This document shows positions 1 through 5,382 of a stretch of DNA of 5,382 nt, piece after piece; positions within the stretch are counted from its first letter, which is position 1, and every line of letters starts with the position of its first letter. This DNA comes from an uncultured Dysgonomonas sp. (GTDB lineage: Bacteria; Bacteroidota; Bacteroidia; Bacteroidales; Dysgonomonadaceae). A model generated the notes under the pieces. It searched no databases. It was not told the origin of the DNA and saw only the letters and a list, made by a program, of their open reading frames with translations. The stretch lies in NCBI GenBank assembly GCA_945292135.1, contig CALYRA010000132.1:1-5382 (forward strand), in the 5' to 3' direction. The translations under genes were made by a program, and so were the position numbers.

Positions 1-482
1 ATACAGTCAAATTCTACAAATTGCATTCATTTAAAATAAATGATTATTTTGATGAAGACGCATTGGTATATACATTGATAAGGAAAGACTTACCCGAGAA
101 AGAGTTGAAAATATCAGCCGAAGAGATAGAATTGGCTATCAAAGAAAAAAACTCATCACAGCGACCCCGCATTCAACCAATTCAAAAGAAAGAGAAACCC
201 AAAATAATAGAAATAGATTTGCATATAGATGAATTATTAGATAGTACGGCAGGATTGACTTCAGGAGATATCCTCGAATACCAGATAAATAAATTCAGGG
301 AAATAATGGATGAGAATCTTAAAAATAAAGGGCAGAAAATAGTTTTTATACATGGCAAAGGCGATGGAATTTTGAAATCTTCAATTCTAAAAGAATTAAG
401 AAATAAATATAAGACAGTTTACTATCAAGATGCTTCATTTCGCGAATATGGATATGGAGCTACGATGATTACGATCAAATAG
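1..482 (+). CDS. Smr-domain protein, DUF2027 type (3' part only)
   Basis: This is the C-terminal part of a larger protein. The frame is open from base 3 to the stop at 480-482, and the TTG at 21 is simply an internal codon, so the true start lies left of the window. Counting from the codon at 21, residues 1-43 look like the end of a preceding domain, 44-62 form a charged Lys/Gln/Pro linker, and 63-153 are an Smr (MutS2 C-terminal-like) domain. Its signatures are IDLHID (65-70), the HGKG turn (111-114) followed by the Leu/Lys helix, and a final YGYGATMI (143-150). Smr domains bind nucleic acid and some are nucleases; in Bacteroidales such domains typically end DUF2027 proteins of roughly 340-360 residues, whose function is not established. 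Calling the missing N-terminus DUF2027 is inference from this architecture; the Smr domain itself is confident. No signal peptide can be judged. Confidence 0.85.
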   Translation, partial: TVKFYKLHSFKINDYFDEDALVYTLIRKDLPEKELKISAEEIELAIKEKNSSQRPRIQPIQKKEKPKIIEIDLHIDELLDSTAGLTSGDILEYQINKFREIMDENLKNKGQKIVFIHGKGDGILKSSILKELRNKYKTVYYQDASFREYGYGATMITIK

Positions 483-511
483 ATAATTAAATAACGGGGG
501 AATCGGGACGG

Positions 512-544
512 ATAAACCAAACTAAATATTATAATAAACCAAAC
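512..544 (+). repeat. 11-base direct repeat ahead of the lipoprotein gene
   Basis: The sequence ATAAACCAAAC occurs at 512-522 and again, perfectly, at 534-544. The copies begin 22 bases apart, close to two turns of B-DNA, in the 68-base gap between the Smr gene and the lipoprotein gene. The second copy ends six bases before the ATG. Tandem sites with this phasing can be binding sites for a regulator, but no known site is recognised, and chance in an A-rich leader is possible. Confidence 0.5.
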
Positions 545-550
545 CTGAAA

Positions 551-1138
551 ATGAATATAAAGAAAATCGTTGCATTATTATTAGTGGTCATTGTTATGGT
601 AAGTTGTGAGGCGGCAAGAAACGTTGCAGGCGCATATAATATGGTCAATTGTAAATATGATTATCAGTCAATATCGGATTTGTCGATTTCAGGAATAAAC
701 TTTTCGAATAAAAGTGGTCTTTCCGCAAACTCAGTGGCAAAACTGACATCAATTTTAAGCGGAAAATCAACTTCAATACCGGTAAACTTCACTCTCAACT
801 TAAATGTAAAAAATCCTAATAATTCTGATGCTTTTCTAAATGGATTACAATATATTATAAGCGTAGATGATGTCAAATTGACAACAGGTTCGGTAGATCA
901 GGCATTAAAAATAGCTTCGGGGCAGACTCGTAACTTGCCTATAACTATTGGTTTAGACTTAGCGCCTCTAATGACAAGTTCGACAAAAGAAACCATGATC
1001 AATGTCGCAAAAAACTTAGCGGGAATAGGCTCAAAAAAATCAAATATATCAGTTCAATTAAAACCCTCTTTCCTAATAGGAAACACTTCGGTAGCTTCGC
1101 CTGTTTATATACCAGTAAACTTTTCGATAGGAGGATAA
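551..1138 (+). CDS. LEA-type-2-like periplasmic lipoprotein, function unknown
   Basis: The 195-residue product begins with a lipoprotein signal: MNIKK, a hydrophobic stretch (6-17) and a lipobox ending VSC, with Cys19 as the predicted lipidated residue. The residues after it (EAAR) lack the acidic cluster that serves as the Bacteroidota surface-export signal, so a periplasm-facing lipoprotein is more likely than a surface one. Residues 75-140 resemble the LEA-14/WHy beta-sandwich: alternating strands, the N-P-N turn at 88-90 (LNLNVKNPNN), a TTGSV segment at 111-115, and a SGQTRNLPITIGLDL strand. A last strand pair (165-195) ends PVYIPVNFSIGG. I recall similar short lipoproteins in Bacteroides, annotated as hypothetical or LEA type 2. 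The biochemical role is unknown. The start at 551 is supported by the signal peptide. The acetyltransferase gene follows after five bases, and the ribosome binding site for that gene sits in this gene's last codons. Confidence 0.85.
   Translation: MNIKKIVALLLVVIVMVSCEAARNVAGAYNMVNCKYDYQSISDLSISGINFSNKSGLSANSVAKLTSILSGKSTSIPVNFTLNLNVKNPNNSDAFLNGLQYIISVDDVKLTTGSVDQALKIASGQTRNLPITIGLDLAPLMTSSTKETMINVAKNLAGIGSKKSNISVQLKPSFLIGNTSVASPVYIPVNFSIGG
1130..1135 (+). promoter_or_regulatory. Strong Shine-Dalgarno site for the acetyltransferase
   Basis: GGAGGA, formed by the last two glycine codons of the lipoprotein gene, lies eight bases before the ATG at 1144. It is a near-perfect anti-16S complement and supports that start. 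It stands out because the other starts in the window have only A-rich leaders, as is usual in Bacteroidota, where Shine-Dalgarno use is reduced. Confidence 0.6.
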
Positions 1139-1143
1139 ACATT

Positions 1144-1422
1144 ATGGAATACAAAGTCACACATAACAAAGATAAAAACCGTTTTGAAGTAGAAATAGAC
1201 GGTCTTATTTCAGAAGTAGATTACATGTTGTCAGACGATACCATGGTTGTTACGCACACAGGCGTACCCACAGAGTTGGAAGGGCGAGGAATTGCTGCGG
1301 CAATGAATAAAGCTTTATTGGAATATGCCCAAAAATCAGGTATCAAAGTAAAACCCCTTTGTTCCTACACAGCGACGTATATCACGCGTCATCCTGAATA
1401 TCAGAGCTTAGTCGAAGAATAA
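1144..1422 (+). CDS. YjdJ-type GNAT N-acetyltransferase, small
   Basis: This 92-residue protein matches the short YjdJ / NATD1 branch of the GNAT superfamily, which consists of little more than the acetyl-CoA-binding core and is typically about 90-100 residues, so it looks complete. Visible marks are the N-terminal strands with an FEVEIDG turn (14-20), VTHTGVP (36-42), the pyrophosphate-binding loop ELEGRGIA (44-51) with the helix that follows, and the family's C-terminal motif PLCSYTATYITRHPEY (71-86), with Cys73, Tyr75 and His83. Family members are presumed to acetylate an amine, but the substrate is not established. The gene sits five bases after the lipoprotein gene and is very likely translated from the same message. 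It ends 13 bases before the convergent nadK stop. No signal peptide is present, so it is cytoplasmic, unlike its lipoprotein partner. Confidence 0.9.
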   Translation: MEYKVTHNKDKNRFEVEIDGLISEVDYMLSDDTMVVTHTGVPTELEGRGIAAAMNKALLEYAQKSGIKVKPLCSYTATYITRHPEYQSLVEE

Positions 1423-1433
1423 GACTTTCTTAT
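1419..1433. terminator. Weak dyad between convergent genes, possible terminator
   Basis: ATAAGA (1419-1424) and TCTTAT (1428-1433) form a six-pair, AT-rich stem with a three-base loop. It spans the acetyltransferase stop codon and lies just beyond the nadK stop, and is followed on the plus strand by ATATTTATT. The convergent layout makes a bidirectional terminator sensible, but the stem has only one G-C pair and no clean U tract. Confidence 0.25.
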
Positions 1434-1435
1434 AT

Positions 1436-2302
1436 TTATTGGTTCCTTGTATCTACGCCCCACATCAATTTGTCACGGAGCGTATTGAAGAAAGTATGAC
1501 CGATTCGTTTCACTACTTTAAGGGAAAAATCAGCTTTTTTAATAGTTAATTGAGTACCTACCGAAAAAATATTTGAACGTCCGTCAAGTGAAATGAGAAA
1601 ATTCTTATTTCTGCTTTCTACGTCCAATGTAATTATACCACTATCGTTTATGACCAGAGGTCGTGTAGTTAAACTATGTGGTGCTACGGGTGAAATAATA
1701 AAGTTAGAAGCAGTCGGAGTGACTATCGGACCGCCAACGCTTAGCGAATACGCAGTTGATCCGGTAGGAGTAGCGATTATTAAACCGTCAGCCTCATACG
1801 AGTTCAAATATTTTTTATCTATCATTGCGTGAACAGTAATCATCGAGGATGAATCCTGCTTTAAAATGGCGATTTCATTCAATGCGTAATTATATCCCGA
1901 AAAAGCTCTGTCTTCGGTAGAAAGTTGGAGCATAGAACGATTTTCTATACGGAATTTACCAATCAAGATATCATCTAAAGCCTCATCGACATCTTGTTCA
2001 TTCACATCAGCCAAAAAACCTAACCTGCCAGCGTTAATTCCGAATATTGGAATATCTTTTTTTTCAATAGCAGCAGCAGTTCGCAAAAATGTACCGTCTC
2101 CCCCGATACTCAAGGCTAAGTCAGCATTAAAATTTCGATCCTTTATGATTTCGGTTATATTGTACCGCAGACCAAGAGAAGATATATGATTATAAAATTT
2201 CTCTTGAACAGCTATTTCCGTATTGTGCGAAATTAGTATATCAAATACACGTTTTATCTGATCAATTTTATGATTCCTGTTACCGAATATGGCTATTTTC
2301 AT
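1436..2302 (-). CDS. nadK: NAD kinase
   Basis: NAD kinase (EC 2.7.1.23) phosphorylates NAD at the 2' position of the adenosine ribose using ATP or polyphosphate, and is the source of cellular NADP; it acts in the cytoplasm. At 288 residues it has the normal bacterial length. Diagnostic motifs appear in order: an N-terminal Rossmann-like start (MKIAIFGNRN), the GGDGTFL nucleotide motif (67-73), GINAGRLGFLADV (88-100), the NE pair (142-143) within YALNEIAIL, the glycine-rich NAD-binding stretch DGLIIATPTGSTAYSLSVGG (172-191), PVAPHSLTTRPLV (205-217) and SLDG (238-241). All expected catalytic and binding motifs are intact. The ATG at 2302 gives the usual N-terminus. The gene is divergent from pdxJ. 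No promoter matching the Bacteroidota consensus was found with confidence on the minus strand; a TTGACA-like sequence at 2336-2331 lacks a good partner. Confidence 0.97.
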   Translation of the reverse strand: MKIAIFGNRNHKIDQIKRVFDILISHNTEIAVQEKFYNHISSLGLRYNITEIIKDRNFNADLALSIGGDGTFLRTAAAIEKKDIPIFGINAGRLGFLADVNEQDVDEALDDILIGKFRIENRSMLQLSTEDRAFSGYNYALNEIAILKQDSSSMITVHAMIDKKYLNSYEADGLIIATPTGSTAYSLSVGGPIVTPTASNFIISPVAPHSLTTRPLVINDSGIITLDVESRNKNFLISLDGRSNIFSVGTQLTIKKADFSLKVVKRIGHTFFNTLRDKLMWGVDTRNQ

Positions 2303-2358
2303 TGTCTATCTTTAATTAATTTGTTTTTTTTGTCAACTAATTACATATTAAGTACGTT

Positions 2359-2395
2359 CATTAATAAAATTTCTTATTAAGAATTAATTTTAATG
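2359..2395. repeat. Imperfect AT-rich inverted repeat
   Basis: The core TTCTTA-T-TAAGAA (2371-2383) is a perfect dyad around one central base. Flanking arms TAAAAT (2365-2370) and ATTTTA (2387-2392) extend it, with three extra bases (2384-2386) on the right side, and CATT (2359-2362) can pair with AATG (2392-2395) as an alternative outer extension. It could be an operator or a leader hairpin for nadK; its low GC makes a stable RNA stem doubtful. Confidence 0.4.
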
Positions 2396-2426
2396 TTGGT
2401 GTATATCTTAAATCATCGTACATTTG
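2396..2426 (+). promoter_or_regulatory. Predicted Bacteroidota-type promoter for the pdxJ operon
   Basis: TACATTTG at 2419-2426 matches the Bacteroidota -7 consensus TAnnTTTG at every fixed position. A GTTG (2395-2398), partial to the -33 TTTG element, lies 20 bases upstream, which is the expected spacing. Transcription would start near 2431-2434, leaving a leader of about 110 bases before the pdxJ ATG. A weaker alternative, TTTG at 2460-2463 with GAATATTG at 2484-2491, has the same spacing but only six of eight matches counting the two free positions. Confidence 0.6.
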
Positions 2427-2446
2427 CATAAGTGATTTTATGCAAA
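2423..2446. repeat. Nine-base perfect inverted repeat over the promoter
   Basis: TTTGCATAA (2423-2431) and TTATGCAAA (2438-2446) are exact reverse complements separated by six bases. The left arm includes the TTTG of the predicted -7 element and the predicted transcription start falls at the spacer edge, so a protein bound here would block initiation. The right arm, read on the minus strand, also ends a near -7 match (CAATTTTG, 2450-2443). A repressor operator is the simplest reading; a 5'-end RNA stem is less likely because the left arm would be mostly untranscribed. Confidence 0.55.
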
Positions 2447-2461
2447 ATTGGTGAAAACTTT

Positions 2462-2477
2462 TGATATAAAAATATCA
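2462..2477. repeat. Short inverted repeat in the pdxJ leader
   Basis: TGATAT (2462-2467) and ATATCA (2472-2477) form six complementary pairs around four A residues. It lies in the predicted pdxJ leader. In DNA this AT-rich such a dyad can easily arise by chance. Confidence 0.3.
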
Positions 2478-2541
2478 TAAATAGAATATTGCTAATTTTA
2501 GCTATTTAATAATGCTTATGGATGTTGAAAATAATGGTTAG

Positions 2542-3267
2542 ATGACTAAATTAAGTGTAAATATTAATAAAGTAGCTACAATACGAAATGCACGTGGAGG
2601 TAATATTCCTGACGTAGTTAAAGTAGCAATTGATTGTGAGAAATTCGGTGCGGACGGAATCACTGTACATCCTCGTCCTGATGAACGTCATATCCGGGCG
2701 AAAGACGTTTATGACCTTCGGTACAAATTGGTGACGGAATTCAACATAGAAGGATATCCAACACGCAAATTTTTGGACATGGTTACGACCATTCGTCCTA
2801 CGCAAGTAACGCTTGTACCCGATGCTCCGGATGCTATCACATCAAATGCAGGATGGAATACAAAGGAAAATTTGAAGATGCTGACAGAAATTATAGATGA
2901 ATTGACAGAAGTAGGAATACGCTCTTCAATATTTGTAGACCCAAGTTTAGAAATGGTTGAATATGCCGCTAAAACAGGAGCGGACAGAATCGAATTATAT
3001 ACCGAACCTTACGCTACCGAATATTCCAAACATAAAGAAATAGCAGTTAAACCCTTTGTAGAAGCCGCAAAATTAGCTAAGAAATTAGGTTTAGGAGTAA
3101 ATGCAGGACATGACCTCAGTCTTGAAAACCTGCAATATCTTTATCATAATATACCTTGGCTCGATGAAGTTTCAATCGGGCATGCGCTTATAAGCGATGC
3201 TTTATATTTGGGACTGGAAAAAACTATTGCCGCATATAAAAACTGCCTGAAGCCAATAGAAAAATAA
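2542..3267 (+). CDS. pdxJ: Pyridoxine 5'-phosphate synthase
   Basis: PdxJ (EC 2.6.99.2) condenses 1-deoxy-D-xylulose 5-phosphate with the aminoacetone phosphate made by PdxA, closing the pyridine ring in the DXP-dependent route to vitamin B6; it is a cytoplasmic TIM barrel. The 241-residue length is normal. Recognisable segments are [17 protein letters not shown] (4-20), [12 protein letters not shown] (40-51) with His43 and Arg45, Glu70 before [21 protein letters not shown] (89-105), the [10 protein letters not shown] strand (149-158) with Glu151, NAGHDL (187-192) with His190, and [13 protein letters not shown] (209-221) with His214. These residues fit the catalytic and phosphate-binding positions of E. 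coli PdxJ. The [12 protein letters not shown] loop differs from the E. coli version, and I recall it as the usual Bacteroidales form. The presence of pdxJ implies the DXP route rather than PdxS/PdxT. The start has no Shine-Dalgarno but matches the family N-terminus. Confidence 0.97.
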   Translation: MTKLSVNINKVATIRNARGGNIPDVVKVAIDCEKFGADGITVHPRPDERHIRAKDVYDLRYKLVTEFNIEGYPTRKFLDMVTTIRPTQVTLVPDAPDAITSNAGWNTKENLKMLTEIIDELTEVGIRSSIFVDPSLEMVEYAAKTGADRIELYTEPYATEYSKHKEIAVKPFVEAAKLAKKLGLGVNAGHDLSLENLQYLYHNIPWLDEVSIGHALISDALYLGLEKTIAAYKNCLKPIEK

Positions 3268-3273
3268 AATAAT

Positions 3274-4143
3274 ATGGAGAATAGCAAAGAAAGGATTTAT
3301 GGAATAGTAGGAACAGGTGTTTTTCATTTTTTGATCTTACTTATATTACTTGTTTGCTATCTTAGACCATCAATAATAGCTCAAGAACCAGATAGTATGG
3401 GCGGTGTGCCCGTGATGTTTGGCAATGTTTCAGAAGCCGGAGGAGATGACGAACCATTGGGACGAGGAAATGAAGTTGCAGTTGATATGAGTAAACCAAT
3501 TCCCAATGCGGAAAATATAGTTACGACACAACCAAAAACAACAACAGAGAAGATCCCGAAAGGCGATAATCATTTGGCTACCCAAGATATGGAGGAAACA
3601 GTAGCAGTAAAAACTGCCGCAGATAAAAAAGCAGAAGAGGAACGAAAAAAAAATGAAGCCCTTGCCGCAGAAGAACGTCGTAAGAAAGCCGCAGCCGAAC
3701 AAGCTGAAAAAGAAAAGGCAGCAGCCGGACAACGTATTGGCAACCAGATAGCGGGATTGTTTGGAAACGGTACAGGCAGCGGAAGCCGAGGAGATAGCCA
3801 AGGACAAGGTACGCAAGGCGTCGAAACAGGAAATGCCAGTTTTGGAGAAAAAAACGGTGTTGGCGGTATTGGCGGAGGTTTCAAGCTGGGAAATAGGAAA
3901 CTAGGTCCCGGCGGATTGATACGCCCGGCCTACAATGTAAACGCCGAAGGAAAAGTTATTGTAAATATTCGTGTTAATTCCAAAGGTCGCGTTACCGAAG
4001 CTACAGTAGGACAGGGAACAACCGCAAGTAACGCTACATTAGTAAAAGAGGCGTTGAAAGCCGCAGAGCGTACGCGTTTTAATGAAATAACCACTAATAA
4101 AGACGAAATAGGAACAATAACGTATACGTTCACATTAAATTAA
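3274..4143 (+). CDS. TonB/TolA-like envelope protein with TonB C-terminal domain
   Basis: The 289-residue product has the build of a TonB/TolA energy-coupling protein. A short cytoplasmic start is followed by one membrane anchor (about 10-30) containing T14-x3-H18, which corresponds to the S-x3-H motif by which TonB and TolA contact the ExbB/ExbD or TolQ/TolR motor. Residues 31-110 form a periplasmic linker. A charged Lys/Glu/Ala helix at about 113-152 resembles the TolA coiled coil, a glycine-rich stretch covers 158-216, and 217-289 is a TonB C-terminal domain (RPAYNVNAEGKVIVNIRVNSKGRV, then AAERTRFNE and a closing GTITYTFTLN). The last domain would contact outer-membrane or periplasmic partners. 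The linker lacks the proline repeats of classical TonB. No exbB/exbD gene lies beside it; pdxJ ends six bases upstream and the DJ-1 gene begins six bases downstream. Whether it serves TonB-dependent transport or a Tol-like envelope role cannot be told from sequence. Confidence 0.85.
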   Translation: MENSKERIYGIVGTGVFHFLILLILLVCYLRPSIIAQEPDSMGGVPVMFGNVSEAGGDDEPLGRGNEVAVDMSKPIPNAENIVTTQPKTTTEKIPKGDNHLATQDMEETVAVKTAADKKAEEERKKNEALAAEERRKKAAAEQAEKEKAAAGQRIGNQIAGLFGNGTGSGSRGDSQGQGTQGVETGNASFGEKNGVGGIGGGFKLGNRKLGPGGLIRPAYNVNAEGKVIVNIRVNSKGRVTEATVGQGTTASNATLVKEALKAAERTRFNEITTNKDEIGTITYTFTLN

Positions 4144-4149
4144 TAAATT

Positions 4150-4692
4150 ATGAAAAATATATTTGTATTCCTTACTACCGGATTCGAAGAAATCGAAGCA
4201 TTAGGTACAATAGATATCCTGCGTCGCGCCGAATTGAATGTAAAATCCGTATCATTAACCGATAATAAACAAGTCGTATCCAGTCGTGGTATTACAGTGA
4301 TTGCTGATTTGATGTTTGAAGAAGTGGATTTTTCTACATCCGAAATGCTTGTTTTACCGGGAGGCACACCCAAATATAATGAGCACGAAGGCATGAAGAA
4401 AGAAATACTGACCTTTGCAAATGAGGGAAAAAAAGTCGCCGCTATCTGCGCTTCACCGATGGTGCTTGGTGGATTGGGTTTACTGAAAGGTAAACGCGCT
4501 ACATGTTATCCCGGATTTGAAAAATATTTGGAAGGCGCTACTTTGGAAACAGATAAAGCTGTCATTGTAGATGGAAATATCATAACAGGACGGGGACCCG
4601 GTCTGACAATAGACTTTGCGTTAAAATTAATCGAGCAGGTAGCCGGTGTCGCTAAAAAAGATGAAGTAGCCAAAGCGCTTTTGGTGAAATAA
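4150..4692 (+). CDS. DJ-1/PfpI (ThiJ) family protein
   Basis: This 180-residue cytoplasmic protein has the normal length and full motif set of the DJ-1 branch of the class-I glutamine-amidotransferase-like fold. Visible are the FEEIEA segment (12-17), whose Glu16 corresponds to DJ-1 Glu18; LVLPGG (67-72); the nucleophile elbow AAICASP (97-103) with Cys100 equivalent to DJ-1 Cys106; ATCYPGFE (117-124); and TGRGPG (146-151). The histidine that follows the DJ-1 catalytic cysteine (His126) is replaced by Tyr120, next to Cys119; I recall this CYPG form as common in bacterial members. Roles assigned to the family include redox sensing, glyoxal/methylglyoxal handling and protein repair, and which applies here cannot be decided. 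The gene follows the TonB-like gene by six bases, consistent with cotranscription. Calling it yajL specifically would overreach. Confidence 0.92.
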   Translation: MKNIFVFLTTGFEEIEALGTIDILRRAELNVKSVSLTDNKQVVSSRGITVIADLMFEEVDFSTSEMLVLPGGTPKYNEHEGMKKEILTFANEGKKVAAICASPMVLGGLGLLKGKRATCYPGFEKYLEGATLETDKAVIVDGNIITGRGPGLTIDFALKLIEQVAGVAKKDEVAKALLVK

Positions 4693-4715
4693 GATTTTAA
4701 TATATAACCTGATAA

Positions 4716-5381
4716 ATGGATTTTCTTCACGAACTTTACTCATTTTTAGTCAGTTTGATTCGAGATACAGGTGGTACCCTCGATTCATGGGTGAATAATT
4801 ATGGGACATGGGTATACGCAATTCTCTTTTTAATTATATTTTGTGAAACAGGACTAGTCGTTGCGCCGTTTTTACCGGGCGATTCACTACTTTTCCTTGC
4901 CGGAGCAATTGCTGTGCGTCCCGAAAACGAATTGCATATTTATTGGCTGATATTAATATTGATTTTCGCCGCTATTTTGGGGGATGGCGCTAATTATATG
5001 ATTGGACGTTTTTTTGGGCAGAGATTATTTAGTAATCCGAAATCGAAGATTTTTAAACAAAGTTACCTTGAAAAGACTAACCAATTTTATAAAACTATTA
5101 TCTTAGCGCGTTTCGTGCCGATAGTTCGGACTTTTGCCCCTTTTGTCGCAGGAATGGGAAAAATGAAATATAAGCATTTTTTATCATTTAATGTAATAGG
5201 AGGAACAGCATGGATTATGTTGTTTACGATATTAGGTAGTTTGATAGGAAGGTTGGAATGGGTGGAGAAAAATCTTGATAAAGTCGTCATTATTATTGTT
5301 ATACTTTCTATTCTTCCGGCAATTTATGAATTTTTGAAAGCAAAATATGGAACAAAAAAATCAAAAATAGAAGCTGAATAA
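4716..5381 (+). CDS. DedA-family (VTT / SNARE-associated) inner-membrane protein
   Basis: DedA proteins are inner-membrane proteins; some members have been shown to flip polyprenyl phosphate or phospholipids and to support proton-motive-force balance. The 221-residue product has the usual length. Hydrophobic segments lie near 31-51, 53-68, 75-92, 128-147, 155-178 and 188-205, some of them probably re-entrant. Signature positions are intact: FCETGLVVAPFLPGDSLLF (42-60) with Glu44 and Asp56, GDGANYMIGRFFG (89-101), and LARFVPIVRTFAPFVAGMG (130-148) with Arg132 and Arg138. The 12-residue Glu-Asp spacing and six-residue Arg-Arg spacing match the essential residues of E. coli YqjA (Glu39, Asp51, Arg130, Arg136). 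The tail (207-221) is lysine-rich and cytoplasmic. The gene starts 23 bases after the DJ-1 gene with no promoter recognised in between. The stop falls one base before the window's end. Confidence 0.93.
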   Translation: MDFLHELYSFLVSLIRDTGGTLDSWVNNYGTWVYAILFLIIFCETGLVVAPFLPGDSLLFLAGAIAVRPENELHIYWLILILIFAAILGDGANYMIGRFFGQRLFSNPKSKIFKQSYLEKTNQFYKTIILARFVPIVRTFAPFVAGMGKMKYKHFLSFNVIGGTAWIMLFTILGSLIGRLEWVEKNLDKVVIIIVILSILPAIYEFLKAKYGTKKSKIEAE

Positions 5382-5382
5382 T

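Larger units (their letters stand above)
2303..2541. other. Divergent control region between nadK and pdxJ
   Basis: This 239-base, strongly AT-rich gap holds no credible gene on either strand. It must carry the start signals for both neighbours. Read left to right it holds a T8 run near the nadK start (2323-2330), an imperfect AT-rich inverted repeat at 2359-2395, a consensus-like plus-strand promoter at 2396-2426, a perfect nine-base dyad at 2423-2446 and a short dyad at 2462-2477. No known riboswitch fold was recognised. Confidence 0.7.

Noticed and set aside
21..23. TTG as the start of the first gene.
   Set aside because: The frame stays open leftward to the window edge, and the Smr domain is normally the C-terminal part of a longer protein, so the gene is truncated by the window rather than starting here.
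664..876. Minus-strand open frame of 70 codons opposite the lipoprotein gene.
   Set aside because: It is antisense to a gene with a clear signal peptide and fold, and has no supporting motif.
1593..1832. Plus-strand open frame of 79 codons opposite nadK.
   Set aside because: It is fully inside the well-conserved nadK coding region and has no recognisable features of its own.
2331..2336. TTGACA on the minus strand before nadK, read as a classical -35 box.
   Set aside because: The base at the 17-base spacing is AAAGAT, a poor -10 lying almost on the start codon, and Bacteroidota primary promoters do not use this consensus.
2427..2541. A riboswitch in the long predicted pdxJ leader.
   Set aside because: Only short AT-rich dyads are visible, with no conserved multi-helix aptamer pattern that I recognise.
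3570..3884. Minus-strand open frame of about 104 codons inside the TonB-like gene, with another at 3430-3816.
   Set aside because: They lie opposite the low-complexity Lys/Glu/Ala- and Gly-rich stretch of the TonB-like gene, which reads as Phe-, Ser- and Pro-rich runs in reverse. They show no domain or credible start and are shadows.

Overview
This window looks like chromosomal housekeeping DNA from a member of the Bacteroidota, most likely the order Bacteroidales (Bacteroides / Parabacteroides / Dysgonomonas-like). The pointers are an AT-rich base composition; a protein carrying a C-terminal Smr domain of the kind found in Bacteroidales DUF2027 proteins; a LEA-type-2-like lipoprotein; A-rich leaders mostly without Shine-Dalgarno sequences; and a sequence matching the Bacteroidota primary-sigma-factor promoter (TTG, about 20 bases, TAnnTTTG). 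The assignment is by recognition, not by database search. Eight genes are supported. No RNA gene, mobile element, CRISPR array or integration site was seen.

Layout. The left part (1-1422) reads rightward: the 3' end of an Smr-domain protein gene cut by the window edge, a 68-base gap holding an 11-base direct repeat, then a tight pair made of a periplasmic/outer-membrane lipoprotein and a small YjdJ-type acetyltransferase. An NAD kinase gene (1436-2302) lies on the minus strand and converges on the acetyltransferase with 13 bases between them. A 239-base intergenic region (2303-2541) separates nadK from the divergent pdxJ. It contains a good plus-strand promoter and three inverted repeats, one overlapping that promoter. 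From 2542 to the right end, four genes run rightward with gaps of 6, 6 and 23 bases and are probably one operon: pdxJ (pyridoxine 5'-phosphate synthase), a TonB/TolA-like envelope protein, a DJ-1/PfpI-family protein and a DedA-family membrane protein.

How they fit together. nadK and pdxJ are back-to-back cofactor genes (NADP and pyridoxal phosphate). The genes after pdxJ concern the cell envelope (TonB/TolA-like, DedA) and stress or protein quality (DJ-1 family). The TonB/TolA-like protein follows pdxJ with no exbB/exbD motor genes beside it, which is the most notable point of gene content. No previously undescribed multi-gene system is convincingly visible. The observations worth a second look are mostly regulatory: the dyad over the pdxJ promoter, the direct repeat ahead of the lipoprotein gene, a strong Shine-Dalgarno inside the lipoprotein's last codons, and an A9 tract in the TonB-like gene.
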